Of a stretch of 64,000 nucleotides of DNA, positions 1 through 25,178 are shown piece after piece. A program made the position numbers and the translations under genes. Numbering within the stretch: the first letter of the stretch is position 1; every line of letters starts with the position of its first letter. The stretch covers positions 27,525,068 through 27,589,067 of the forward strand of contig NC_090952.1 in the NCBI RefSeq assembly GCF_040807025.1. Reading direction: 5' to 3'. The stretch is from Struthio camelus (lineage: Eukaryota > Chordata > Aves > Struthioniformes > Struthionidae). Under the pieces are notes generated by a model, which was given only the letters and a program-made list of their open reading frames with translations, was not told the origin of the DNA and ran no database searches.

Positions 1-13432
<13,432 letters not shown>

Positions 13433-13684
13433 GGCGGAGCGGGGAGGCCGAGCCGGAGCCGTGACGGGGGAGAAGGAGACGCCGCCGAGCGCGCACCGGC
13501 AACGCACCGCCCGCTCGCTCGCCCCGCCCGCCGCCGCCGCGCCTGCGCCTGCGTCACTTCCGCCGCCGCCGCCCGCCCCGTCGCTCCGCCCGCCTTGCGC
13601 AGAGCCGGTGACGTCACGGCGGCGGCACCGCCCGCCCCGCCCCGCCCCCGCTGCGTCGGCCCAGCGCGGTCGGTGCCAGCAGGG

Positions 13685-14855
13685 GGGCGGCGGGGCCCTG
13701 CGCGGCCCTGTGTGGGGCCTGCGCGGCTCCCTGCAGCCCTGTGTGCCCCGAGGGGCCCTGCGCGGCTCTGTGTGGGGCCTGCGCGGCTCCCTGCAGCCCT
13801 GTGTGCCCCGAGGGGCCCTGCGCGGCTCTGTGTGGGGCCTGCGCGGCTCCCTGCAGCCCTGTGTGCCCCGAGGGGCCCTGCGCGGCCCTGTGTGGGGCCT
13901 GCGCGGCTCCCTGCAGCCCTGTGTGCCCCGAGGGGCCCTGCGCGGCCCTATACGGCCCTGCGCGGCCCTGTGTGGGGCCTGCGCTGCTCCCTGCAGCCCT
14001 GTGTGCCCCGAGGGGCCCTGCGCGGCCCTATACGGCCCTGCGCGGCCCTGTGTGGGGCCTGCGCTGCTCCCTGCAGCCCTGTGTGCCCCGAGGGGCCCTG
14101 CGCGGCCCTATACGGCCCTGCGCGGCCCTGTGTGGGGCCTGCGCTGCTCCCTGCAGCCCTGTGTGCCCCGAGGGGCCCTGCACGGCCCTATATGGCCCTG
14201 CGCGGCCCTGTGTGGGGCCTGCGCGGCTCCCTGCAGCCCTGTGTGCCCCGAGGGGCCCTGCGCGGCCCTATACAGCCCTGCGCGGCCCTGTGTGGGCCCT
14301 GCGCTGCTCCGTGCAGCCCTGTGTGCCCCTGAGGGGCCCTGCGCGGCCCTATATAGCACTGCACAGCCCTATACGGCCCTGCAAGGCCCTTGCGCAGTCC
14401 TGTACAGCCCTGCGCTGCTCTGTGCAGCCCTGTGTGCCCCAAGGGGCCCTGCAAAGCCCCTGCGCAGCCCTGTGCAGCTCTGCGAGGCTGCTGCGAGGCC
14501 CCTGTGCAGTCCTATGCGGCCCTGCACAACCCTACAAAGTCCTGTGCAGGCTTGCGCGGTGCTGCATGGCCCTGCAAGGCCCTTGCGCAGCCCTATATGG
14601 CCCTGCAAGGCCCCTGCACTGCTGTATGCAGCCCTGCGTGGCCCTGCAAGGCCCTTGCGCAGCTGTATTCAGCCCTGCGAGGCCCCTGCACCACCCTATG
14701 CGGTTCTGCACGGCTCTGCAAGGCCCCTGTACTGCCCTGACAGGCCCTGCGTAGCCCTGCAAGGCCCCTGTGCAGCCCTGCGAGGCCCCTGCGTGGCCCT
14801 GCACCCCTGCGCAGCCCTGCACCCCTGGCCCTGCTGCGCGGCCCTGCGCCACGGG
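13685..14855. repeat. Layered minisatellite, 60-mer to 80-mer to short units
   Basis: Near-identical 60-bp units containing GTGTGCCCCGAGGGGCCCTG and GGCTCCCTGCAGCCCT begin at about 13681. From 13921 the unit grows to 80 bp by gaining a 20-bp block with CCCTATACGGCCCTG, repeated about five times to 14320. After that the array decays into 10- to 30-bp GCCCTGC-type pieces to about 14855. Both main units are multiples of three, so all three plus frames stay open and give a false 525-codon frame. It fills the gap between the RAB promoter and the ARR3 3' end. Confidence 0.93.
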
Positions 14856-14958
14856 CTGCCACCGCTCTGGCCTCCGGGCCGTTCAGCAACGCGGGAGAAA
14901 GCCCCGTACTACACCCAAGCAACACAAAACAGATGCTGCGCGGGTCAATTTGTGTGAC

Positions 14959-14964
14959 TTTATT
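14959..14964 (-). terminator. ARR3: Probable ARR3 polyadenylation signal
   Basis: AATAAA on the minus strand, about 1.2 kb after the ARR3 stop codon at 16124, is the first such hexamer noticed downstream. It sits just before the GC-rich minisatellite. Confidence 0.55.
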
Positions 14965-16123
14965 TATAAAGATGGTGCGTATATTGCAGTATTTGGGCAA
15001 ACACGTTTGTGGCTCCAGCAGTCCCAGCCGCTAGCAAATGACCCAGGGCACCCCGCTTCTGGCGTTCGCGCTGTCGGCCCGTGCCACGCGCGCGAGCTGC
15101 AAGATGCCGAGGAGCGCGCCTCTGCCGCTCTTCCTAGGAGCGCCGCAGCAGGCACGCTTCAGGCTTACTCCGCTCCCCTCGCCCGGGGATGGGAGCAAGC
15201 GCGCCGGGTGCCAGGGTGGTCACGCTTTACGTGGCCGCGGAGGCTCTGCATGCATTGTGCAGCCTGGCTGCAGCATCGCAGCCCGACAGGCAAAAGCCAG
15301 GCAGGTCGCTCCTTCGGCGCGGAGGCAACTCCGCTCTTCCACCACCTAGGACACCGCTGGCCTCACTTTTCTATTGTAAAAAAGTGGAAGAGAGGAAAAA
15401 CTTCCCTGTCTGACATAGTCTTCCAAAATACAGGGAGGGGAGAGCGACTGCACCCTTGGGAAACCAGCGGCTGGGAGATGCAGCAGTGTCGCGTGTGCAC
15501 CCTCCCAGTGACGCGTGTGACGCGTGTGACGCATGTGCGCCCTCCCAGTGACACGGTCGCTGGACTTCACGCTGCCTTCCCTAGGGAAGCTGTGGGACAG
15601 GAGCTGTGGCCGTCAGATGGGCTCTCCCTGAGCAGAGCCTGGAGAGCGACTCACATTAGCCAGAGATGCTGATGTTATCCCTTCCTTTCACAGATCCTCT
15701 CTCACACTTGGACTGGGCGAAAGAGGAAGAGGCAAGATGAGACCCAAAGGCAGATAGATACCTGTCTCATCCCCACCTCTGAGTGACCTTTGCATCTGTG
15801 GGTGGTTTCTCACTTTCTGAGCAGAGGTAGAAACGCCCGAGATGTCTGTTCTACAAGGAACTGTGATTTCCATCGCAATAGTGTCGTGAGTAAATACATC
15901 AGCTGGTTTTCAACTGCAATCAGGACTTTGAGTCAGTGCAAGGAGTGGTATTTGAGGGAGGAGGAGAATAGACCTACAGGGATATATTGCACCACAGATA
16001 GAGGACAGAGGTTTGCTGAGATACTTGCGCTGCGCTAGGCGCGTTGGGGAATGCGCTACGGAAAGCTACGCCCCGGGTCCTGGTGCGCGGGACTGGGCTC
16101 TACCATGCTAGCCAGGCAGCAGG

Positions 16124-19100
16124 TTAGCTCTCTTCTTTGTCAGCTTCCTCCTTCTCGTCTTCATCATCTTTTTCCCCCTTGAGTTTGTGGCGAGCAAATT
16201 CCTCGATGACAATGTCCTCCTCGCTGGAAAGGAGAGCACAGCGCAGTGAGGTTGGGGAACCAGGCCTGGGTGCACGCTCCCGCTGCCCCAGCGAGCAGTG
16301 CCCGGGGGAGCCAGTGGAAAGGGTAAAATCCCTGCTTGCACCCAAAAAAACACCTGCTCCCACCAGAGGACAGTGCGAGCATCCTGCCGGCGCTCGGCCG
16401 GAGGCAGCCCGACAACGCGGTATAGACGTATTCCTCCTCCTGGCAAAGGCACGAGCAGGCAAGTAAAGCCAGTGCAGCGGCAGACGCTTTCTGACCAGAA
16501 TACACAAAATCAAGGATTGATGGCTCGGGGAAACTCACGGCCCTCGTCTGGCTGCTGTGCGGAGATGGGGGAGAGCTCCGACTTTAGGCATTTCAGACAA
16601 TGTTTTGCATTGTCAAGAGAAAAAAAAGGGACGGAAAAAAAAATAAAATGGAGACAGATTAGTTACCTCCTTGCAAAAGGGATGACATCAAGGGAGAGCC
16701 AGAAAATGAAAAGTTGGAGAAGAAAACGGAAAAAAAGAGTCAGCAACAGAGATTCCAAACGCCTGCGAACGTGAAACGACTTGGCAAATTCTGCGGGGAG
16801 TGATGGCCGGGACCGGCCAAGAGGTTTGTTCCTCGGGAAGTGGAAATGTGCTCGCTGAGCTGAGGAAGTGAGTCTCTGGGGTGAAAGCCCTGGAGCTGCA
16901 GAGTGAGTTTCCAGACTCCAAACACCAGTACTCGTGTCCCGTTGCAGGGTGGAACCGGGCACAAAAGCGGTCTTTCGGGCCTTTGCAACTAAGGCATGAA
17001 CGCAAGGCTGGTCGGAGTCCGCGGCTGCTGCCAGCAATGGGTTTGGCGTGCCGCGGCGCCCGGACAGAAGGAGCCCCAGCCTTGCATTTCGGCTGGAATA
17101 AGCCTGTGTCACGGGGGACGAGGAACCTGGCAACGGTGACCGTGCCGGAGATGCCGGCTGCGCGCCGGCGCCCCGCTGGCAGGCTCGGGCCGGGCGGCCT
17201 CGGGGCAGACGGTGCCGTAGCTCCGGAGCTGCTGGCCGCAAGGACTCCGCCGGCGCGCTCCCGCTGGGAGAGGCCTGGGTCTGTGCAAGGCACCGCTTGG
17301 TGCACGCTCGTGCCCAGCGTTTGGACGCTCCTGCCTGTGCTAGCTCACGCTACCTGCAGCGTCACGCCGATGTCATGCAGCTTGCTTTGACGCAGGGAGC
17401 ACAAGATTTTGAGGCCTGGATGTTTTGATCCAAGGACGGCTCCGTAATTCCAAGTGGGAACGGGGCATCACATCCATCTGTGATGGCTCCATACAGTTTA
17501 TTCGTTAGAGGAAATACTAGTGTAAAGCAGAAGAAAATTTTTCCTTACCTTGGCTTATCTGTAGTCCATTTATAAGCACATCACAGGCAGGCAAGGATTG
17601 AAAGAGACACACACGCGCAGGTTAATACAGAAGTGACATTTCAGCAAGCATCTCCTTCATACTTGGACCTTTCTTCTGGAAAGACAGGTCCATTGCAGGA
17701 GGCTTTCTGAGGTGTAGGCCGTCGCAGGATGGCCTTTGGGGGCGGTAAGGCAACAAGGCAGTCGTGCGATCGCCTTCTGCCGCGCCTCCGCTCCCCTTTG
17801 GGACTGTCCCCTGCCCCCAGCCTCAGCAGGACCCCTCGGAGCGGGGCTTGCCCGCGTTCCCCGCGTTTCTGCGGCGTCACTCACCGTCCGCAGGCTTCGG
17901 GTGCATCAGGATGACCGGCAGCTCAACACCGACGTCGCTGGAAGGAAAAGCGCTTCGGTCAGCAAATCAGCCCAGGGCAGCACCGAGCCCCGCGCAGCCA
18001 CCCGCTTGGTCCACAGCTGCGATAACAGCGTCGGTGCTGCCACGTCCCCCTCCCTGCGCCGCGCCGCGCCGCGCCGCGCCGCGGAGGACTCCCCGCCGGC
18101 TGCTTGCTCACCTTGAAGTGAGATCCCCCAGGATGCTGCGGCAGCGAAAGGAAAGACACAGGATTAGCGGAGGAAGAGCAAAGCCGGCCCGCGGGGAGCG
18201 CTGGCGACGCTCCTTCACGAGGCAGGAGGCATCTCCGCGCGTCGCCACGGCTGGCGGCACCCGGCCCCAGCCCTGCCGTCCCGGGCACAGGGGTCTGGCG
18301 GGAGTGCGTGTCGGTGTGTCGAGACACCCCACGGCGGGGTCCCGCCGGGCGAGACCGCCTTTAGGGCTGGGGCTGGTGTCCCCTGTGCGGGGCTCGACCT
18401 CGGGTGCTCTCTGGGGTGCTGGACCGCTGTGGCCGACGCATTTCTACAAGCCCCTCTTTGTCACTCCCCAGGGCCGAGGGAAGACGGGAGGCGCTAGAAG
18501 TGCTTTGTAATAAAGTGGAATATGCTTTACGGTACGTTAGATGGTGCTTTTTAATGAGGATGAAGGGCAGGGGACACGGGGACGTGCCGTGGGGAGGGAG
18601 GGGTGAGAATCGCCATGCACGGCGTGGGCAGGAGGGCGTCCCTGGCACGAGCCGCTCCCCGGGTCCCATCCCTCCAGCATCCACCCATCCTGGGGCCGCC
18701 CGAGCGCCGCGGGCTCTGCATCGAGTGCTCCTCACCCTCCTCGGGACACCACCAGGTTGACCTTCACTTTGTAAGACACCAGGATCCCCAGCACCTCCTT
18801 GTCCATGCCAGGTCTCAGGCTAGGAGGAAAGGCAGAGCGAAGCCGTGAGAGGTGGCATCTCTCCCACAAGATGGATAACTGGGTCTGTGTCCACGCCACA
18901 AACCCCTCAGCTTTTTCAGCAGGACAAGGTCACCTCAGGCATGGGGACAGCAGGCGGAGGAGATGCGTGGGATCCTTGCTGGGAGTGAAAGGGGAAAACA
19001 CCCAGAACAGCAGGAAACCACAGGAAAGGGGGAAGGGCCAGGGCTGTTCTTGCACCGGCGATACCGGTGCCGAGCCACGGGGTGAGGGGCCCAGGAGCCC

Positions 19101-22100
19101 GCCCAGCTCTTACATGGTGGTGGAGGCCAGGTTGGTGTCCTCGTGCTTCAGCTTGCCGTCGAGAGCCAGGCCTCGCTTCTCGCGGTTGGCCGAGAGCATG
19201 GGCGTCACGGAGTAGGTTTTGGAGAAGGTGGAGTTGGCCGCCACGTTCTCGCTGCAGGGAGCGGAGGGGAGGCGCTGAGCACCGGCGCTGCGCCGGACCG
19301 GAGCACGTCGACGCAGCAGCACCCGGGCAAGGCAGGCGGCCACCTCCTTTGTACTTACTTGATCTCCTCAGCGCACACAGTCTTTGTGTATTTGTCCAGC
19401 GAATAGAGGACCACGTCTGTGATCTGGTCCACTGCAGAGAGACAAGATGGAGCAATGCTGGGTGCACGACAGATGCCGCGCGTTGCACGGGCGCACACCG
19501 ATGCACAATCCCCATCACCCCGGCGGCTAAAGAGGCAGCATCTCCCATCAGCAGGCTGGAAAGAAGATTCCTACAGGTCTTTCCCCACCGCTGGATTTAC
19601 CAGGGTAAATACTGAGTATATAACGTATCACATGGGCCAATGGTCTCGCAGTCTTGTTACCCCACTTCTCCCTCTTGATAACCCAACAGCTCTCAGCTGG
19701 ACATCAACAAGATGTCTGGGCTGCAGCTCCGACGCTGGCAGCGAGTTTCTCGTGCCCATCTGCGTCGGTCCGTGACAGTTCTGCCCCATGGACACGCCAC
19801 CCCAGGGCAGAGAGGGGGCCCGGATGTGCCCCTCCTGTCTGCTCTCACCTGAGATCTTAATTTTTTTCACTATCTTGCTGGTGGTGTTATTGATGTTGAC
19901 AGTCACATTGATGGGGTCTCCATGGTAGTAGATCTGCAGTCAGAAGAGACTCGGTTACACGACCGGCAAGCAGGGAATAGCCACGTTTTGGGTGTCCGAG
20001 CGATGCCTCGGTGCTGTGAGGGCAAGCAGCGTGGCGAGGAGGGAAGCAGCTCCCGGGACGCACCAAGAAACGGCAACCTTCAGATAGCGGAGGGTGCTGG
20101 GGGCTGGGGGAAATGCATCTATGCATCGCGCTCGAGCCCTTTCCCTTCCAAGGAGGCAAGAAAATCCCAGGTCCTGGGGAGAGGAGGAGGGCTGCAGCCA
20201 AACCGCAGAGCCCTCGAACCCTTGGGCTTGCAGGGCGCGCTGAGGAGGGGGTGCTGCACGGCGCGGGAATTCAAACACGGAAAGCAGTTCCCCGTTGGAG
20301 CTTTGGCTCCAGCCTAAGGTTGGAGCCCGGAGTCCGAGCGGTCCTGGCGAGTTACCGGCTGCGAAGGAGCTGCGAGGCAGAGCGATGCCCTGAGGGGCCC
20401 ATTGCGCAGGAGGAGCCCCCGGCCCCGAGGGGATGCAGAGAGGCCGGTGCACGCGCTGCGGCGGCAGCCTCTCCTTGCAGCGGTTGCTGGCCCCGGCGGT
20501 GGAGCTAGGGCGGACGGCGCCCGGCACCCACCTCCCTATCCAGCGAGGCTTCGAGGTGCAAGGGCTTGTCGGACATCATGAACTGCCGGGTGGTCTCCGA
20601 CTTTGGCGCGGGCCCCGTTTTCACCGGCGCAAACTGGATCTTTCGGATGACGAGCCGCACCGAGTTCCTGCAGGGATGAGCGCTGGTCACCCCTACGGAT
20701 GCAGCGGACCTGTCCCACCCCGCCGTCCCCCTGGACACTGAAAAGGGGACCGGCGCCCTTCCTGTGGTCAAAGACCGAATCGGAGCGTGCCAGAGGCTGG
20801 AAGCGGGGCCCTGGACCCGATCCCCGAGCCGGCCCCTGGCAAGCCGGCCCGCTGTTCGGCTGTAGGGGCACGGGGAAGGAGAGGGGTCCTCCGGAAATAC
20901 CTCTTGTGAATTTTCTCCTCCAGATTTTCAGCGCAAAATCCTTTGACCTCAAAGTCCACTCCGCAGGCCTGAGGCAAACACGTGTGGTTACAAAGCGGGA
21001 CGGGCTCCGAGTTCCCTGACGTTCAGGTTTATTCACCTCCTTTTCCCACCGCGTCACCACTTCTGCCGCCCCGGAGAACCCGGCTCCGGCTGGCCAACCC
21101 TCGCCCCGCAGGGCGCATCCCCGTGCGGGAGGCCACTCTCGGTTTTGGCACCACCGAACGGATCATCCCTCCCTCCACGGGCACGAGTCGAAGGTAGCCG
21201 CTCACCTTTCCGACATCGTCCGGTCCGGGCTGGAGGGTGACCGAGCAGGGCAGGTTGGTTGCAATCTGGGGAGAAAAGGGACGAGAGGAAGCTTTTGCCG
21301 AGCTCCCCAGCGTGACGCGGCCGAGCAGAGCGGTCGGCGCCCCGAAGGGGACAGCTCGGGGCCGCAGGGGTGCGTTGGCTCTGTCGGGCAGGCGAGGAGC
21401 ACGGCCCGAGGTCAGCCCCAGCCGCGCGGCCCCTACCTCGAACGTGAAGGGGTAGGCGTTCTCGCCCAGCTTCTTCAGCAGCTTCTCCTGCAAAGGAGTG
21501 TGGGTTTTGGGCACCTGGTCCGGCACCGGGGGGAAGATCTGAGTGGTCTGGACATAGATGTCCTTCCTGAAGGTCAACCCAATAACGTCGAGGTCATCCC
21601 GGCCATAGCGAAACGCGCACGTCAGCGTCACGTACACTGGTGTCGGTGCAGGGCGGATGGGAATCGAGGGAGCGGTGGGATTAGGGCAAGGAAAGGAGTA
21701 CGGGAAAATGAAAAGCACAGGGGAAAAGAAGAGAGGAAGGAAAGAAAAGATGTTAATGACTTCAGCATTAAAAGCAAAATCTTTGCGCAAACAGAAACAT
21801 AACTCCGTTATCTGGACCTAGATCTCAGGCACCAAGCAGAAAGTTGAGGACTCATCCCCTCTTTCTTCAAGGCACTGGTGGCTTCCAAGTCAGTGCCCAA
21901 GACAGAGGTGGAAGAGAGGCAAGAAGAAAGAGGCAGTTCTCCTCTCTGCGTGAGCAATCGTTGCCCCGAAGCGTGACAACCAGGAGATAACCCATTGCAA
22001 TTTTAGCATCTCCACAGTCCCAGGTTGCTTGTGGACTTTGCACCAGTTTTTAGCCCTTCCCATTATAAAAGAAGATTTTGTGTCTTAATACCTTTTCTGT

Positions 22101-23304
22101 CCTTTAGGTACTCTGGGTCAATCAAGCAGATGCCATCTGCAAACAAGCAAAGAAGGAGGGCAGGTAAGGCCGGTGTCCCTGCAGGAGGGAGCCTGCCAGG
22201 GAGCTGCAAGGAGGGGAATATCTTCCCAAAAATACAGTGCTTCTTAAAGGCACCAAAATCATCTGTACCCATCAGCTCTGCAGGTGACTTTGGGGAGCTG
22301 CCCATCAAAGAGCATTGATGCCTCCCAAAGGATCTCCACCAACAGTGCAACAGGTTTGTTTGGCAAAGTCCAGGCTTTGTCCCTTTCCCCAACACCTTCC
22401 TTTAAAGGTATTTGCAGGAAAATGGGATCTTTGCCCCTGCTCCTCTTGTTCCCAATGGGGAACAGAGGTAACTGGAGAACAGAGACACCAGCAGAGGAGC
22501 CAAGTCTCCGAAACCGCTCGCGGCCACATGCGTCCCAGCACCGGGCAGGCAGCGGCAGCACCTAGCGGGGACCTCTCTGGCCAGGGGAATGGCCTCGCTC
22601 ACCTACAGCTTCCACGGACTCCACGTGATCCACAAAATCTCTCTTCCCCAGGTAGATGGACAACTGGAGGCAGCACAGGGTGAAAAACAGGGAGAAACAA
22701 GGTTAGTGTTTGCCATCGAATTGGCAGAAATTTTCGAGCTCCAGTTTGCATCACGGAGCTTTTTAACACTGCGGTCATTCAGAGTGTCGGACCAGGCATC
22801 AGGTTTAAGGACTCGTGCAGGTCTTTTTAACTTCTGTCTTGAAAAGCAAGCCCTGCGGTGGCATTGCGACGGGGTAGAAGCCAGTCGAGAGAGCCCAGAG
22901 GGAAGGGAGACCTCCTGCGTCCCCTCCCGGAAGGGGGTCCCTGCGGCCCCGCTGCAAGCCCAGCAACAAGGCAGACACCCTGCGGACAGACCGGTCCGCG
23001 TCTGCCTTTTCATGCACGGACTCACCTTGCCATTGGGGCTGGTCTTCTTAAACACTCTGCAAAGGGAACAAACACAAAGGTGTTGGGAAAGCTCGAGGAG
23101 CGGCTGGGAGCAGCTCGGCTCCTTCCTGGGGCGCGTGGTTGGGGAGGGCTGGAGGGGACCCAGGAGGGGACGGGGGGCCCAGGCACCGGACCCGGCCGGG
23201 CTGGCGCACGAGGCAACGCGGTGCCTCCCTGCCGCGGGCTGCCGTGTCCCTCCCGTGCAGCGCGAGCAAGGACGGACGGACACCTACTTTGCTCCTTCGG
23301 CCAT
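16124..23304 (-). CDS. ARR3: Cone arrestin (arrestin-C), complete
   Basis: Sixteen coding exons join in phase to 394 codons: 23288-23304, 23026-23056, 22603-22663, 22092-22136, 21437-21636, 21206-21265, 20901-20968, 20532-20667, 19849-19933, 19359-19431, 19114-19251, 18736-18819, 18112-18135, 17885-17937, 17549-17558, 16124-16223. It starts [16 protein letters not shown], with the phosphate-sensing KK pair. The finger loop (YGRDDLDV, about residues 62-68), [13 protein letters not shown], the gate loop [14 protein letters not shown] (289-302) and the C-tail [13 protein letters not shown] are all present. The last residues, 378-394, are unusually acidic ([17 protein letters not shown]). ARR3 binds light-activated, phosphorylated cone opsins and ends signalling; that is known of the family. 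It matches ARR3 better than ARRB1 or ARRB2 at the start and in the C-tail. Confidence 0.95.
17549..17558 (-). other. ARR3: 10-nt coding microexon of ARR3
   Basis: The exon reads ATAAGCCAAG between a TCTGTAG-like acceptor (CTACAG) and GTAAGG donor. It joins the exon at 17885-17937, which leaves one base, to the last exon, which needs two. The result is [16 protein letters not shown]. Without it the frame of the acidic C-tail would be lost. A 10-nt exon at this place is known from visual arrestin genes. Confidence 0.85.
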
Positions 23305-24576
23305 TTTGGTCGGATCGGTCGTGGCACAGCGGGGGACCTGCGGGGAGAAACGCAGGGAGACGCTGGGAAAGCTCGTAGGGATGGGGGACCAAGAGGCAGC
23401 CAGGAATCAGGACAAAATCGCTGATGTGCCAATACATTTCAGAGTCCTCAGGCTACGGCCCTTCAGGGCCCTTCACATCTCCGAGCAGCCCGGTTTCAAG
23501 GCTTCGCAGAGTTCACATACTCTGGTTTCTAGCGGGGCTTTGCCCTGGGACCGTGCAGACACGGGGACTTGCGTAAGACACGTGCTGGTGGCTGAGCTCT
23601 CCAGACATAGAGAGCCGGTGGGGACAGCCTGGCCGAGCAACCCTCCCCTCCCAGACCAAAAGGCAATAAAGAGGAAGAGGAGCAGAAAAAGTGAGACTGA
23701 TACCCAAGGCAGGGCACGTTTTAGAAAATGAAAGGGGAAACCTTGGGGGGCAACTCCCAAAGGAGCGAGTTCAAGGCTGGGAAAGGCAAGAAAATGAACA
23801 AGACTCTTTAGGGCGCTGCAATCTTATATATTTTCTTGGCCGCAGGGAGCTTATTGTCATGACTTAAGAGGAGGAACGTGCTCATTTTGTATGATCCCTC
23901 ACGAGCAGGGCAAGGAAACCACGGTCAGAAAGGTCGAGAGCAGTCTGCGTGCCGGTGAGCTGGCACGGCGGCGCTGACCTCCGCGGAGCATCAGTCCTCC
24001 CCGCGGCCCCCTCCCTTCCCACAAGGCACAAAGTAATGCCCTGAAGAAGCTCCCGCGCTGGAGCGGCTGCAGTTGGAGACGCTTCGGAGCTTGCCGGTCT
24101 CTCCTCTCTGCAGCCGGTTTCTCCATCAGTGGGAAATGCCGGCAGAGGCCGGGTGTTCAGCACCGTGTCGCGTTGGCCGTGCAAGGGTTAGTCATGCTCA
24201 CGCCTGGGGCACGCACGCACGCTGCCGCTCCAAAACCAGCGCACCCCCTGCCCCGGCTGTGCCGTGCCCCGCCGTCCCATCCCGCTGCTCCTCAACCCCA
24301 CCGAGCCTCCCCGTCGTCCCTGGGCCGGCTCCTCTTCCCAGAGCTCGTTCCCAGGCCTCACTGATCATCAGGCGATTTGCAAGGAGATTAGAAGGGATGA
24401 GCTCAGCTTCCTAAACTTAGGTAGCTCTGCCGCGAGCAGGGCTTAAACCGGGCAGGTTGCTAAGCCCCAGCGATGCCTGGGCAACCTCCTCCTCGTGCAG
24501 CTGCCAGGATGCTGAGGAGAAAGAGGAGAGCGATATCGCGGTGGGGAGATGATCCTCTTCCCCACGGCAAGAGGAT

Positions 24577-24638
24577 GGATTAGTCCCAACCCCAGGATCT
24601 TTGATTGCCCTCTGCCAGTCAAAGATTATGATGGATTA
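24577..24638 (-). promoter_or_regulatory. ARR3: Two TAATCC (CRX/OTX-type) sites in ARR3 intron 1
   Basis: TAATCC occurs on the minus strand at 24577-24582 and 24633-24638, inside the first ARR3 intron. This core is bound by CRX and OTX2 in photoreceptors. Two copies in about 60 bp fits a cone-expressed gene, but a six-base motif can occur by chance. Confidence 0.35.
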
Positions 24639-25086
24639 TGATCTTCACGTGGGTTCTGCATATGGATCATGAAATCTGGCATCCTCCTCATCTGCAGGGT
24701 TTCTTGGGCGGTGGCAAGAGGAGGCGCAAAGCCTCCGCCGGCCCGGGAGCCTGGCAGTCAGGCGGGGGGCATTAAAAGCAGGAGGGAAGGGAAGAGCCGA
24801 GCTCCTCCGCTGCCTCCCAAGGCTCAGAGAAGAGCGAGTCGGAGACCTTTCCCGGCTCGGTGAAGCTCTCCTGCACTGCTAACGTGATACCTCTGTCCCT
24901 GCCCTCCCCGCTGACCCGTGAAAACCTTTCGGCCCGATGTTTCCCTCTTTCAGCCCCAAGCTGCCCTCCTTCCAGCCAGGAGCTCAGCGCCGACGTCCCT
25001 GCCCCGCCGCCCTTTACGCTGCGGCGGGTCGGCGGCCGGAGCCGGGAGAAGGGGGCAGCCCCGCGCGCGGCGCCGGCAGCTCGTAC

Positions 25087-25178
25087 CTGCGGGCCGGACC
25101 GGCAGCCTCCTCTTCCTCGCCGGCGCTGCCCTCCGTCGCCGGTCAGTGCGGCGGGCGCCCGCTCCTGCCGCTCTTATA
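25087..25178 (-). promoter_or_regulatory. ARR3: ARR3 core promoter and noncoding first exon
   Basis: A TATAAG box lies at 25173-25178 on the minus strand. A start about 30 bp later would give a short noncoding exon ending at 25087 before a GTACGA donor. The matching acceptor, CCCCGCAG, is followed by 33 bases of leader (23305-23337) and the ATG at 23304. Confidence 0.55.

Noticed and set aside
16124-23304. Beta-arrestin 1 (ARRB1) as identity of the arrestin
   Set aside because: The start, the EEDIVIEEF tail, the lack of an ARRB-type long C-tail and the P2RY4/IGBP1 neighbours favour ARR3.
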